Source of the DNA: Microplitis mediator
Taxonomy: Eukaryota > Arthropoda > Insecta > Hymenoptera > Braconidae
Length of the DNA: 64,000 nt
Reading direction: 5' to 3'
Assembly: GCF_029852145.1 (NCBI RefSeq)
Contig: NC_079978.1
Span: 6,944,001-7,008,000 of the forward strand
Under the pieces are notes generated by a model. It was given only the letters and a program-made list of their open reading frames with translations. It did not search any database and was not told the DNA's origin. Both the position numbers and the translations under genes were made by a program. Positions 1 to 14,300 of this stretch are shown in pieces (the first letter of the stretch is position 1; each line of letters opens with the position of its first letter).

Positions 1-1563
1 ACACTGGTCACAAAAATTAAGGGATATAAAAAAAATGTATATGTGGCAGATTATGAATGAATTTCATACAAAATTAACATTGACTGAATAAATTCTACAG
101 CAAAAAATAAATAACTTAATTATTGGATTTTTTTATGTCGGGATTAATAATTATTTCATTTATTGTCACAAAAAATAAACCGAAAAAAGAATAAATAACT
201 TAAGTAAATAATTAAAAGCACAAAATAAACTCGTATATATTTGTGTTGTAAAAAAATGTCTGTCATATTTTTTTTTTTTTGTTGTAATGGCCGTAGGCCA
301 ATTTTTTTTTCCCCTTAATATTCATTGCACAGCTGATACGGATACGTTCATATGTGTAACCACAGCTAGACTCTTATTGAAAAAATAAAATATTGTATCT
401 AAATCGTAAATATAATAAAAGACGTTTCGCGATGAGAGTCCTCGTAACTCTTGTAACTCGGCGTGCATCTTGACGGTAATGGGGATTTTATGTTTGAAAG
501 GGTAATGGTGGTGTCTCTCCCCCCAACCCCGCAATGCGGTTTTTTTATATTATTATTATTTTATTATGATTACTGTTACTATTGTTATTATTTTATTAGG
601 GTGTGTATCAGATAAACGCGAAATGCAACATCAAGAACGGAAAAAACTTTGAAAACATTATTTCTTCTATCCAAACTGAAAGCAAAAGCATGGATGGTAA
701 CCCGCAGCCTCATACATCACTTACAAACCCTCTCGTGCCCGTTTCTCTCGTCTTTTCGACGTTACGATTGTCTCTAGGGAGATCGGGATTTGCGGTTTAC
801 ACCAACTGAGATATATCTATCTACAGTGACGAAGAAAGTCATTCATTTAATCCTCATTCAATAATTTACAATAAATTACACTCGAGTATATATTTAAAAA
901 TACTTTTTTGTCAACCAACTTTTATCATTCATTAGAAAATGATTCCGCTAGTTGTTGGATCAGATAAAAAAAAATGGTGGTGGTAAAATTAAAATGATAG
1001 AGTAAACAGGACGTAATTATATTAAGAGAACTCTTAAAATAATCTAATACGCTGTGAAGGAGATATAAAAGCGGATGGTAAAAGGCTCACGAATATCGAG
1101 CTTGAGGAAAAAAAAGTGGCCACGAAAGATGAACACGAATTACTGGCACGTAGGCGAAAAATAAAAGGATGAAAAAAAAATGAAGAAAATTAAAAATAAA
1201 GGAAGAAAAGGCGCATGAGCGCGATTAAATTTCCTTCCGCTTGCCTGTTACTGCAGACCACCGTTGGTGTATGTAGCGGAAGCAAAAGAGGAATGGGGGC
1301 TTACTTGGCACTATATAAAGTACCGTAAAGCTTTAACATGCCTACATGTACATATTATATATATATACACGTATAAGATGACTTAGCTCTCACTATACGA
1401 TACTAGGTTACTATTACATATACTACACTATTACCGTACGGTTTCCTCGTATTTACTGCACATGAAAGTAAAAAGAGGTATAAAAAAAGTATAGAATGAA
1501 AAGATGAATTCGCTTCTGCGTCACGGGGATATTGATACAAGGGTTGAACCATTTTATGAGACG
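1..1563. other. AT-rich sequence without a recognised gene
   Basis: This stretch is AT-rich with T and A tracts. The only noteworthy motif is a TATA-like CTATATAAAG near 1313 on the plus strand. Short open frames here look random. Confidence 0.5.
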
Positions 1564-1711
1564 GTAAGAGACCCAGTACCCAATCAGGGAACTAGTACCC
1601 GATCACTCATGTATTTGTATATCTATGTTTACTCAATTTTACTAAATATAGATATACAAATACATGGAGTGATCGAGTGCTAGTTCCCTGATCGGGTGAC
1701 AGGTCTTTTAC
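1564..1711. mobile_element. Foldback (near-perfect hairpin) element
   Basis: Two arms of about 70 bp, 1564-1633 and 1641-1711, are inverted copies with scattered mismatches, separated by a 7-bp loop. The arms share the core ATCAGGGAACTAG and TGTATTTGTATATCTAT. The ends read GTAAGAGACC and GGTCTTTTAC. This is a small foldback MITE; no clear target duplication was found. Confidence 0.75.
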
Positions 1712-4700
1712 TTTATATTTATATTTTTATATTATCCTTATGTGTGGTGTTTTGTGTTAGGGTACTGATCCTATTTTAAGATGCCATTGTTGCAACTTTT
1801 ACAATTTCTTTTGCACGACTCTTAATGCGAAGCATTAGAGTGTGCTTTACGATCGAAAAATTCAGTTTGCCTCTTTTTCGCTACTGTTTTGACTGTTTTA
1901 CTCTTGTTAGTCCACGGAGCTTAACCAAGTTACACATCATCGGATAGAGAATTTAATAAGGATTAATTGTATCACTTATAAAGACCAATTTGATGTATTA
2001 AATAACTAAAAAAACATCAAAATGTAAAAAAAAATTTTCCCCTCAAGCAGTAGAAAATGTGTCCGTAACCCGTAAACTCAAAAACCCGAGAAAAAAGCCA
2101 TCATTTGGATCACTTTTTTTTAAAAAGATTATTTTAGGGCCAAAAAAGAAGTGTGTCATAAACGGCCATCAAATTCGGCCCTATTGCATGCTTTAAGCGC
2201 GAGCGTAGGTATGCTCTACTCTCGCCTAAAAATTTAATTATAATTATTAAAAAGAACTTAACTAATTTTGTATATCTATATGTTTCTTACATATACTTTC
2301 GTCACACCAGTTGCGCCTGCGCGAAAAAATACATCTGATTATTTTTTGGAGCAAAATTTGGATTTCTTGTGTAATAGAAAGGAAGAAAAAAAATTGTCCT
2401 TGAAACTTTTATCGTACAATTTTCTTTTTTTTTTTTTTGCAAATGAGCATTAAGAGTCGTGCACTTTTGGATTTACCAAACTTTTTTTTTTTTTTTCAAT
2501 ATATGTATTCAAATCTAAAGGTATACTATGCGATCATTTGAAAAGTTACGCAGCATATTTAAAATAGGCCAGCAAATTTTTATTTTTTTTATTTTATAAA
2601 TAATTAAATTTTTTTTGTGATGTACTCTGGTATTATTAAAAAATAAGAGCGAAAAAAAAATGTCGAAACAAGTTTTTATTATTAACTTTGTTACTTTTTA
2701 ATCGATACTAATATTTCGAGTACAATATCAACATACAACTTGTTATTATTTAAATATACTTGGGGGTATGATATAAAAACGAAAACAACGAGTCACTTTT
2801 ATTCGTTTTACGAGCCACCGTTACGAGATCGAGTACAACAGCAGGATGCATACACATTCACCGAGCAGCTCGCTGACAAAAGCGAAAAAGTTCATTAACG
2901 TGCAAATTGAAAGGCGCCGGTTGGCATCTCTATTAAAATCCCCGATCGAACAAACGCCCCCTTGTCACGTTAAATTATATATATATTGGATTTCGACCCT
3001 TGATCATCATCCTTCATTACTCATAAAAGTGTCGAAACCAAAAATAAATTAACAAACTCCAAGCCACTGCTGTACAACTACACAGTGAAAAATGAATAAA
3101 AAAAGACAATAACCATAGTACTATTATTATTAATAAAAAAAAAAAAAAAATACCCTGTGACTAAGATAATAAAATTAAAAATTATACTCAATCGATAAAT
3201 TTAACACTTTGGTAATGCGAATCCGACAGCTCATTGTTATCCAACCGACATACGGTTTTTTATACATCAGATAAACATTTGTATTCAACAGCATAAAAGC
3301 CCCCAGGGATATCATAGAAAAATATTATTTTTATCCAATAATATTTCGTATCGTACAAAAATAATTGGTCCGACAGTTTCCACTTTATTGTTATTACTCT
3401 TATTTTTATTTATTATTTAATTTTTGCTTGTATCCGTGTGATACAACGTCATCAGTAATGATGAGGTCATTGCTGCCAACAATCATGACGAATCATCTGA
3501 AGAAAATTTATATCATAACACGTTGATTAGTTGACATATGTCGGTTATGATGGACCATCATATTTTGAACTCTGTCTTCGTTACAAGAACAAGTTAACCC
3601 TTGTTGACCTTACGCAATAACACGACTTACTCACCGAATTCTCATTTCACTTTATCATACATACTTCAAACATATTTATGTATATATATTTGGCTTGTAT
3701 GAGCTTGCTGTTTCATAGATGTTAACGCTAGCGGCTGCTTTTAATGTATATACGCTCGAACAATAATTAAATGGACAATAGTACCCGCGTAAAATTAGAG
3801 TAATTAGATTTAATTGTCACGAACTTGAAATTAATGTACCTACATATATATGTTTCTATAGACAAGCTTATGAAAATTATTTGTCCATGATAATAGATCA
3901 ATATTTGTACGTTGAAATATTTTCTGGCCAATAAATAGAATGAAAAAGAAGTTTCTTTTAACATAAAATCGATATGAAATGAAAATCTGAAATTGATGTA
4001 GACACGATACAAAAATACTGCAGCAGAAAAATTAATATTAAATGATATATGGTTTTTTTTTTAGTGTACTGATGTAAATCTCGAGTGTACTTGAGATTCT
4101 ACGGTATAAAAAAGACAAATGTTGAATATGTCTCGAGGGTTAAAAAAAAAGTAGGTCATACTTCGCGAATATGATATTGTACATACATGATATCTACCAT
4201 AAGGCAAATTGAAACTAGGAAATGTAACTGTTCTTATAATGTAGTATAGTTTCAAAAAATAAAAAAATACTTTTCAATAATTTTTTATTGGAAAATAAAG
4301 TTTTATTAAATGTCACTGTACTTGAAATATTTTTTAGTTCCGTCTAACAAAATTTTCTATTGGCTTAAATTATATTTATTAGCTAAAGTTTCCTTATGTA
4401 TAAATATATAATTATTACGCGCTTTGAAAAAAATTCAAATTTTATTCAAAATCATAAGTAGAAATTACATACTTAATATTGTCTATTTTTTACCGTCATA
4501 TTTATTGATATTTTTAAATTTAATTTTTTCGAATGTACTAACAAACAGAATTTTTAAAAAATTTTACATTTTAAACATTTAGAAGATACTGTAGCACTTA
4601 CAGTTTTTTACTTCTTTCAATGAAATCAAACTTTGCGATGCTTTCAGTCCAGAACTTAATTTCGCCTTTAAGCTCTTTGAACTTCAAAAAATTATGAAAA

Positions 4701-7129
4701 ATATATGCTCATACTTCTTTAGCCATCATTAGCATAACAAGCTATTAGTCTAATTTTCAGATTAAATGCCATAAAATAATTAAGATGAGTAGCTTGTGAT
4801 TCATACGCTTGTTAATGAGCATCAATAACTCCCGAGTTAAACGTCTCATAAATCGTACTCGATTTATTTTTATCTCGTAAAACAGTAAATGAAATTATTC
4901 GGTCCAAATAAACATAAAAAAATGAAAGGTCAAGTTTACGTGAGCTTTAGCAATATATGTATGAAACTACACCTTAAGTCAATACTACTGAGGAGATTTT
5001 AATTTAGATCATGCCCCAGTGGAGGCTCGTGAATATTCTCTTTACCCAAGGATCTTAATCTGTCGACAGTTCAACACTGGAGCGGCAGTAGCAGCAAGAA
5101 AATACGTTAAATTATATAGAAGACGAAATGGATGTTGAAAGAAGAAAAAAAACCAGAGGATAAGATTTCATAGCGACGAGATCAAAGTACGCGAGTCAGG
5201 GTGGATTCACTGAGTTAACGGTAATCATAAAAATTAAAAGTATAAGATGACTTTCCGAGGGACTTTGTCATTCATTAGCTTTTGAGAAATATGGATACGA
5301 CAAAGATATAGCTGGTGAATAATATAGTCAGTACGATTGATGAAGACTGGGTCGAGGAATATATTTGTACGTTCCATCTTCCAGCTCGTTGAGATAACTC
5401 TCGGAATATGTTTCATTAGCTAAGAGAAAGAGAGTAAAAAATAAAATGAACAAGTAAAATAAAAAATGAGATGTTAAAAGACAAGGCAAGTAGTTTGAGT
5501 TAAAGAATAAGAGAAAAAGTTGTGAGACTAAAAGTATATTGCGCCGACAAGAGAAAAACCATGAGGTATATAGTATATATAAAGATAAAAAGAGAGTGTA
5601 GGTGAACTATTTAAATTGAAACTGAAACTCTCACGCCCTGTACTAGCCTCCCGTGGAAACTAAAACTCCTTTAGCGATCCTTACTTCTATCGCCCGCCCA
5701 GCTAGCATTCCAACCCATTCTCAACTCTCTTCTCTGGCTGCTCTATCTTTTGAAAGCGAGCACCGTCTAAGTAGAACCAGCGCCTCGCACTTTCGAAATT
5801 GGCTCTTAAATCGTAAAGGTGATTCCCATCGAGCTACTTCGTAAATTATCAGCCCGAATTATCCACTAACCTTCTGCTTTCTCTCTCACACTCGCTTACT
5901 CACTACCCTTCACAATATCACCCCCTCATTCTTGCCCGCTAAATTCCCCCATTCTCATATTGTACTGTACAACTGTTACCTATCGACTTTAAAATTTAAC
6001 AGTTGAATTTCCAAAATGCGGATCAATTATTCTCTTCACTTAAAAAATGAATCAGGAAAATTTTAAATCAGTAATCTAAATTAAATGTTAATAATGATTG
6101 ACATTAATAGAGTTTCCCGATGGAGAAAACGTCATTCAAAGATGAAAAATTAATTTTGCCGAGCTAGAATTAGTACTTCATGAATATGTTAAAAATCGGC
6201 ACTGTACTGAGATAGCATATAAACAGTGAAATTTTTAATTAAATAATGTACATTTATGATGAGTCTTTTAAAATAAATGAGCTTCTATTGTTAGAGCTGT
6301 TGAGTAGAATCTCACGGCAACTATCAATTAATGTATTAAAATTAACAAGTACTTCTTAAAATAATACTTTTAATTTTCGAGGTGATCCGTCTCTAACAAG
6401 TACATGAATAAGATAAAAATAATCCATGTTCTACAAGTGCCAATCATTTAATTGATTTACAAATGTGACATTAATATTTAAACTGAATAAATTTACGGTG
6501 CAATGAAGAGAACTTAGATCTAAGTGTATGAAAATTAAAAATTTTAACGGTTAAATTATTTTTTGAATGACTAATTTATGATTTACATTATTAAAATAAC
6601 TAATGTCTATAATTTTGGCATTTATGCTTCGGAATATTCACGAATATCTCATTAACGTTTAGTGTGGAAACAACAGAGAAGTAGCTTCAATGCGCGTCAA
6701 GCTGTGCGGTATGTCGCGTACAGGAAACAGACAAACAAGGGATGATAATTGGCGTGGAATGATGGGAGAAGAGAACGAGGAATGGGACAACTAGCACTCA
6801 TCGCATGTTCAAGATGTGTACCTCCCTGTGTATATACATATATGTATATCTATATATATATACCCTTTCCCTTCCTTCTCATTGCCAACCTCATCCCAAT
6901 ATGCGTCGCTTTAAATTATTCACGATTATCTCTCGTCTTTGTGGCTTATTTGATGGCATACTAACATCGAACTACAGAACACAGCTGTCACCCAAAATAC
7001 CTACGGCAAGACTTTGACAATTATTATCGTTGTAATTAAAACGATTTCTCAACAATTACCACAGAAAAAAATTTTTTGTTTTTAAATTAAATGAAATTAG
7101 CTAAAAGTTCTTTAAAATATTGATTAGTA
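1712..7129. other. AT-rich sequence without a recognised gene
   Basis: No coding exon can be supported. A G+C-richer segment at 5640-5845 has open frames on both strands and no family resemblance. TA-rich tracts occur near 6838-6866. The remainder is unstructured AT-rich sequence. Confidence 0.45.
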
Positions 7130-7327
7130 ATGATCCTGAAGTTAACAGACAATCAGCAATTTTTGGATTTTTATTTTCAACAAGTCGATTACAAAAAAAA
7201 AAAAAATAAATGCACATGTAGAAAATTAAAAAAACTATAAACGCAATTTTTTTGAATATTTTTTTTTATGATTTGTCGATTTCAAAAAAATCTAAAAATT
7301 ATCAGACGTCGGCTAACTTCAGTATCA
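7130..7327 (+). mobile_element. ATGA/TCAT MITE (9-bp TSD family), first of tandem pair
   Basis: The copy runs from ATGATCCTGAAGTTAACAGA to GTCGGCTAACTTCAGTATCA. Its ends are inverted copies of each other and the interior is A/T-tract rich. It shares an outer 9-bp target duplication (TGATTAGTA, at 7121-7129 and 7538-7546) with the next copy. Confidence 0.8.
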
Positions 7328-7333
7328 TTGATG

Positions 7334-7537
7334 TGATCTTGAAGTTAGCAGACAGTTCAAAATTTTCAGATTTTTTTTTAAACAACTCAATTTAAATTTA
7401 AAAAATAACTAAAAATATGCACTTGTAGACAATTTAACAAACTACAGGTGCAATTTTTTCAAATATTTATTTTTTTTTAATTTATTATTTAAAAAGAAGT
7501 CCAAAAATTATCAGACGTCGGCTAACTTCGGTATCAT
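7334..7537 (+). mobile_element. ATGA/TCAT MITE, second of tandem pair
   Basis: This second copy starts TGATCTTGAAGTTAGCAGAC and ends CTAACTTCGGTATCAT, in the same orientation and with the same interior order (ATGCAC near the middle, CAATTTTTT) as its neighbour. Only six bases (TTGATG) separate the two copies. The right target duplication follows at 7538-7546. Confidence 0.8.
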
Positions 7538-7546
7538 TGATTAGTA

Positions 7547-10500
7547 TCTATTTAAGGAAAAATATTATCTAGTTTCAAAAATTGATTGCACTAAAAAACA
7601 AAATAACTTTTGTAAAAATAATGTTTTCTTAAGTAGTAAATCAAAATAATCTATTACTTTATTTCTTGATAGAAGAAAATCGGAATTTGTTTACAGTACT
7701 CAAAAAAAAAAGATCAGCACATCAATACTGCCATTCAATACGTCGTATCTCACATTTGAGAAATTTTTCAGGAGATGATAAAAACGTTTCACGGTCGGCA
7801 AAGAAAATTATTTGTAATATGTTTACATTGGTATAACCTACATATTTATTTTCATAAAATACAGGCATTTGTAGTGAATAAATAATTTTGAATTATATGC
7901 TGTAAAAAGAGTAAAAAATTATGCATAACTACCTTCTTACTGATGTCGTTGATTACTTCCTTAAAATTAAATTAAAATTGAAAATGCTAAGCGGGACTGA
8001 ACCTATACGAATGTGGGATACGACGTATTAGAATGGCAGTATCGATATTTCGAGCTGAGCTCGGATTTCTTTGATTAAGAAAATGATTTTGAATGAAATC
8101 TTGAGATATTTTAAATAAAAATATATCAGGTTGAAAATTTTCAACATCATAATTTCTTGTAAGAAGAATATGCAACGTTTCTACAAGTTATTTTTTCTCT
8201 CAGAGCTAGCAGATCGTTACAATGAAATAAATTATTCAATGAATGCCCTCTGGTAAAATTAGGCAAACTCTAAAACTATAAAAGTTAAAATAAAAAAACA
8301 AATATATGTATGTATACTGACCAAAATCGTACGACAAATATAACAAGACTAAAATGTATGTATTATTCTGTTACATATTGACGTCTAAACAAATGGTCCA
8401 TGGAAAACCAATATTCTCGTGAATACTTTGAGAATACGTTTCTGTCAATAAATATAAAGTAAAAAGTTTTACAGAAAGATATTTATATTCACGTCAAATT
8501 CTCTAGCATTACTTGTGAATATCGTGTTAAGTTTAACAATACACAGTACAAAAATAAGATAAAAGTAAGTTTTAAAAAATGAAAGTTTTGAAAATAATTT
8601 TTTATGATTCAATTATTTCTTATATTAATAAGTGAAGGGTTAAAAAAATTGAGTAAAAAAAGCCGATTCGTATGATCTTTTAAAGTAATCATCAGAGACT
8701 ACTGGAATAAAAAGAGTAAAAAAAAATATATTACAGAAGCGCCTGGAGTTATTCGGCTCACAGTGCAAACTAATAATGACGTTTAAAAGCTCTAATATTT
8801 TCTGGCGCGACTTTGCCGCTGGGGGAAGACTTTCGCGCGTTGAAACTTTAGATCTCATAAGAAAAGTTACCACTTCAGGTTGGTTCACTTCTTCATTGCC
8901 TTTCGAAACCAAACTGCTCTTCTTCTCTCAGCTGTCTTCTTAACAATTGCTTTTTACCTTTTTTATTTCTTATAATTTTTTTTTCTTTACTGTGTACATC
9001 CATAATATCTATAAAAATTTTATTTTTACCTTTTAACTTAAACCGAAACGAGCTTTCGATCGCACTCTAACGACATTCTTACAATAAATTACAAACTCAC
9101 AAACACAATTTTATATAATACAACTTTAATTTCCGGATTATAAAGTTTTCTTATAGACGTGATGCGATTAATTTAACACCATCATGCATATAGAGACAGA
9201 GGGAGTAGAAGAGCGAGTTTGGTTTGAAATTTTAACCGACAAATTACCTATCGGGTAGATTCGTGTGCTTTCACCGTGAAAACCTACCCCACCACGATAT
9301 ACACCCGTTTATTCTCAAAAAGTTAAAAGCGTCAAGACTTGAGCGTGAGAGTCAAACGGGAGGAAGCAAGCAAAAAGTTTAAACTTTTTAAAAAAAAATA
9401 AAATAAAATAAAAAAGTTTCTTAGCATAGCAGCCACCATTAAATTAAAAATATATATAATAAAATATTGGGCTTAAAGTGAAACCGAAGAGGCAAAGAAA
9501 AACAATTTTATCGAGCCTGGGACACTTCGTAAACTTGGTCAAGAGTTGCTTGCACCGTTTTTTCTTTTCTTTTCTTCCTTTGACTTTCTTAACTTTAGCC
9601 ATTTAGAGTACTTATGGGCTTTCCACTTTAACAATGATAATTGGCGCAAAAAGATCAGAAATAAAATTTAAAAAAATTTTACTGTTAAAATAAAGTTTTA
9701 TAACACATGGATTCAAAACCATATTTTTTTCATGATAAATTTAAAAGAAAAATTATCATTAAAAATGTCAATAAAAATTGGCTTTAAATGTTCAAAAAAA
9801 TAAAATCCATCAATTTAAAAACGAATTTGTCTTGTGTGAAAGTGCCGAAACACATTCCCTGAGCCAGATACTATGCGACAATATTTTCCGAGTCCTTCGT
9901 TTTGTTATTCCGAACGTCGCCCAACAAGACGTAGAGAGGTCAGGAATGCAAGAGACCGAAAAGCAACTAAAAGTACCTAAGAAAATTTAACAGTGTCACT
10001 AAAAGTTGTAGTAGTTTTAGTGAGAGTAGTATAGTTCGGATAGATAAAATCGAATATTCTATTGAAGCTATACTTGGATGCGCTTATTTGACACTTGAAA
10101 CGACAAACGGCTGGGTTATTACCTGTTACTTGCCCATCGACGCTTCTATATCTCCCTAATATACATACATATACATATCACTCGCCTACCCTAATACCGT
10201 ATATAAATGAATAAGCGAGAAAATCGATTGCCCATAGCGTGCTAAGCGCGGCAAACGTTACCCCGGCATGGACATTCTTATTCAAAGTTTCCACGTTACG
10301 TTATCGGTAACGAGTTTTGAAGGTATTCGAATCAATAATGTTGAACCGAGTGCGCGCGTTCCAACCTGACGCCCATTGTAAATCGATGTGTATCTCATCG
10401 TTGTCTTGTCTCATGTCTCATGTCTCTCGTGTCTCATTTTCTCCCTGTGTCTGATACAGAGCAATTTAGGCCGCAATCAGACAAAAGCTCAAGAAAACTT

Positions 10501-10629
10501 TTTTAATAAATACGCTTATTGCTGATGAAAGTTATACAATGTATACAATACTTTTGTATACAACAATGTCTTTAGATGATAAAAGACAAATCGACATGGT
10601 ATTGAAATATATATGTAACAAACAACAAC

Positions 10630-10666
<37 letters not shown>

Positions 10667-10995
10667 CTATTATATATTGTTCTCATTCTCGTTATTGTAC
10701 TGATTGTTCTATAACAATCGATTGATATGGATCAATCGATTCAACTCATTGGGATCTTTGTCCCTAGTGGTCGCGATATATATCCCTGACCACATATTAC
10801 CGTTTATGTATATACGCCTCAGGGAAATGTTATCTAGCTCCCTAGGGATTGCGTTAATCGTGTATTCTGTATGTATATATATCCATTTATATATATATAT
10901 AAATGGCAGTATAACATATCAGCTTGAGTTTACACAATTGAAGTAACAGAAAATGGGAATGAGAGACTGGAATTACGCGTCACTGATCGTAAGCG
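7547..10995. other. AT-rich sequence without a recognised gene
   Basis: Contains an isolated G+C-richer open frame at about 9835-9990 (plus strand) without visible splice signals or homology, and an (AAT)n microsatellite at 10630-10664. Nothing else can be supported. Confidence 0.45.
10630..10664. repeat. (AAT)n microsatellite
   Basis: A perfect run of AAT units following CAACAACAACA. Confidence 0.95.
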
Positions 10996-11359
10996 CATTG
11001 TAAAAAATTTCGGTGTAGAAATGACCTTCGAAAACTTTACACGGCTGTGTAGTATAAAGTAATAGTGTAAAAAATCCTCCGTGTAAATTATTCATCCGTG
11101 TAATTTTACTCGTTATAAGTTTAATTAATGAGCAAAAAATGATACTGAACATTTTTTACTACTTAATCAATAACTATATTAATTTTATTTAAATATTAAA
11201 TAGTATTTTGAACATTTGAATATTTTTCTCAACGGAAAATTATCATAGAAATTTTCAATTCACACCGCCTACGTTTAAAACGATATTTGGTGTAATTTTC
11301 GCAGAAAATTTTTACATTGAGTCATTTACACTACACCGAGTCCAGAATTATTTACAGTG
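10996..11359. mobile_element. CACTGTAAA-ended element with GTGTAAA iterations
   Basis: Left end CATTGTAAAAAATTTCGGTG and right end ATTATTTACAGTG form an inverted repeat, extended inward by GGTGTAGA versus TACACCGAG. The interior repeats GTGTAAA/TTTACAC and CCGTGTAA several times. It shares the CACTGTAAAAAATT terminus with the CGGAGTGAAT elements elsewhere in the window, but its interior is different. Confidence 0.65.
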
Positions 11360-14300
11360 TGATGTTTTAAGGATACTCATTTATTTATTCGTATAATCAA
11401 TAATAATCAAAAATAAATATAAATATGTAGATTAATATAAATATAATAATAATCTCCATATCAGTAATTTATACACGACAAACAAAACGTCAAATTTTAC
11501 CATTTTCAAAGCCAACAATATTAAATAAATATATTTCATATTTATTCATTTTATATCAACTAAAATAATTAATTCGTTGTGATATTGACACAATTTTTTT
11601 TATTTTTATTTTCAGTAGTTTAAAAGTCAAATAAGTTAGTAAAATATTATATCGAACTTTTCACGTTAACAAAGCAATTTCATTTTATTAATTAACTGTA
11701 GGTTGTATTAATACATCACGGTTTATTTAAGTCCAAGTGAGAAAGAAAGCTGGTAGGTTATTTTTTACAGAGTTAACTTTATTAGGCTGTCAAAAAGTCA
11801 CGATAAAAAAGTAATAAGTAATGTTAGCTTTAGATGGAGCGAAATAATTTTTTGTTTCTGCAAATCAAGTTATGAAATGATGGATGAAAATTAATGATGT
11901 GCTGGACGTGTGTATTTATTTATATATACGAATAAATGAGCACGGTAGTGAATTGGAATAAAAGTAGTAAGATTAGGTGAAAAAGTGTTTGAGATTTTAG
12001 GGTTGGAAAATTAAGTATCGTAATGCGGAATTGTGGAAACGAATGGTCATTAGTCATTCGAGCTTCACTACAATACTACTACTTCATCCGGAAGTTAAAA
12101 TTTCAGAGTAGGAGCATTAACTTATATACTGTATTCTGTGTAGTGTATATAGTTTTGTTGTAACCCGTGTAAAATTCCTCAAAAATACGTACTTTGTGTG
12201 AATTAAGGTCATGTTGAATAAAAGATAAGTTATATATTAATCTATACTGTCATAAAAGAATAATTATAAAAATGTCGGTCTTACAGTTTTTAAAAATCTT
12301 GTCTTTCTTTGTGTATGCATAAAAAAAATGCATAATGTAAATTTAAGATTATGAATAAATAAAAATAGTAAATAACGAGCTATAAAAAGGTGACGACATC
12401 AGACAAATTTCTAATGTCCGTTACAACTTGAAATATAAATTGTCTCGACATTTGACTCATAATTAACTCATCGAGCTCATTAAAAGTTGAGCGGTCTCGT
12501 TAACCAAATAAACGCGGGTATTTTTAGTACACTCTCGCCCACGGGATATTATATAGATTAGTATGGTCGGTCAACTAAGTAACGAGGGAGCATTGTCCGA
12601 TTCTCAGATCATAGTATAAATAAATTCTTCGTTGCACTCATGTACAAGCCACAATTATAACCAATGAAAGGTAAAATTGTTCAGTCACTATGTTACATAT
12701 ACTTTTGGTTTTTATATTTATCGAATTTAATTTAACATTCAGGTCACCAGAGCATTAAATAATATTTTTAATTTAAATACGTTAATATCTTTTCAATTGT
12801 CAATTAATAAATTTAAAAAAGTACCAAAAGCAGTAAAAAAAAATTATTTTAAAAAAATTTAAAATTTATATGTACGTATTAAAGTAAACGTGTTCAGCAG
12901 TGTAGTAAAGAGTGAGTGAAAATTACCCATCACGTACTGATCTACTCGGAAAGTTCGAACGAGCCAAGTTTTATCGTCACGAGTAGACGAACGAAACGAG
13001 AATTGGAACGCGAATATGCGCCACTAGTGAGTAAAACACATGTGTACATATATACACATACATACATAGATTGAAATTTATTAAAAATATAGGCAGGCAT
13101 ATATATTTGCATAGACGCCGGCACGCGTCTGATGAATTTTTCATGCCAAGACGAATTGTAAAATGCACAAAGAAGTTAAAGAGTCATTGCAGCTGTGTCC
13201 TACACGAAACTTTAACCATACGTAACCCAGCTGGGGTCATACAGATCATACGGATGAAAAGCAATGAAAAGTAAACCCGTTTATCCCGGGAATAATCGGT
13301 AGCTACGCCGGGATATGCCGCGTATATAAAAATGTAGTAGGGACAGCTCGTGGCTGGAGAGTAAAACGAATAATAAAAAAAAGAAACAAAATAACGGATA
13401 GAAATATATACATAACATAGACTAAATATATGTACATGTATATAGGATTCACATATAAAGTAGTAACGAATGGTATATGGTATAGAGCAGAACATATACT
13501 GACTACAACAGAGAGTTTAAAGCGTACAGGCGTGTCATTGCCTACTCAACAGAACGTAGTAGTAGTATTTAATAGGATGTACATTCGAGTAGTCGTGAAT
13601 TTCATCGTGTCAACCCGCCCGCACGGTGTTCACATTACGTGCAACCATGTATCCGCACTTGTTTTCCAAGAGAGCAATAAAAATCGCAACCCCACCGCTC
13701 TCAGCATTCCCGCCACTGCTACCGTATTGTAAACTGTTCTGGACCAAAAGCACACAGCAAGAGTGAAAGGAAGATAAAGAGAGAAAAAAAAAATAAAGAA
13801 TTTTCCGTTGGTACGCCGCGTATTTATTTACCCATATTCCCCATTCCGCGCATAGAGCGTACGTACAAAGCTCAACCATCACCCTATTCTATACTCTATC
13901 CTATATCCATTCCTCACTCATCCAACTTCTCACCCAACTATATGCATTGGTAATATCGTTTATTTTTTTCCCCAGGGTAAACATTTAAAAGTAGAGTTAG
14001 CTTGTGTAGGTTGACGTCTGTTCTGTAATAGTCTGCTCAGGCAGCTACCACTGTCACATAAGCTCGCGTCATTTTTCAGAAACATTTTTCATATACTAAA
14101 ACATACTTCATACATACATACATGCATACATATATGTTATTGTGCACCTATACGTGCAATTACTACATATAACTGGCAGTAGTGCTATAGCAACAGCTCT
14201 AACTGCTAGTGCTTCGCTAAAATTAATTCATTACCCCCACGAGAAAGTGCTACCTGATAAAATGAAATTTATATATTTCACTCTCGAGGGAGAATACGAC

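Noticed and set aside
13184..13882. Three overlapping frames of 90-103 codons on both strands
   Set aside because: Mutually overlapping, low-complexity composition rich in Tyr/Ile/Ser, no domains.
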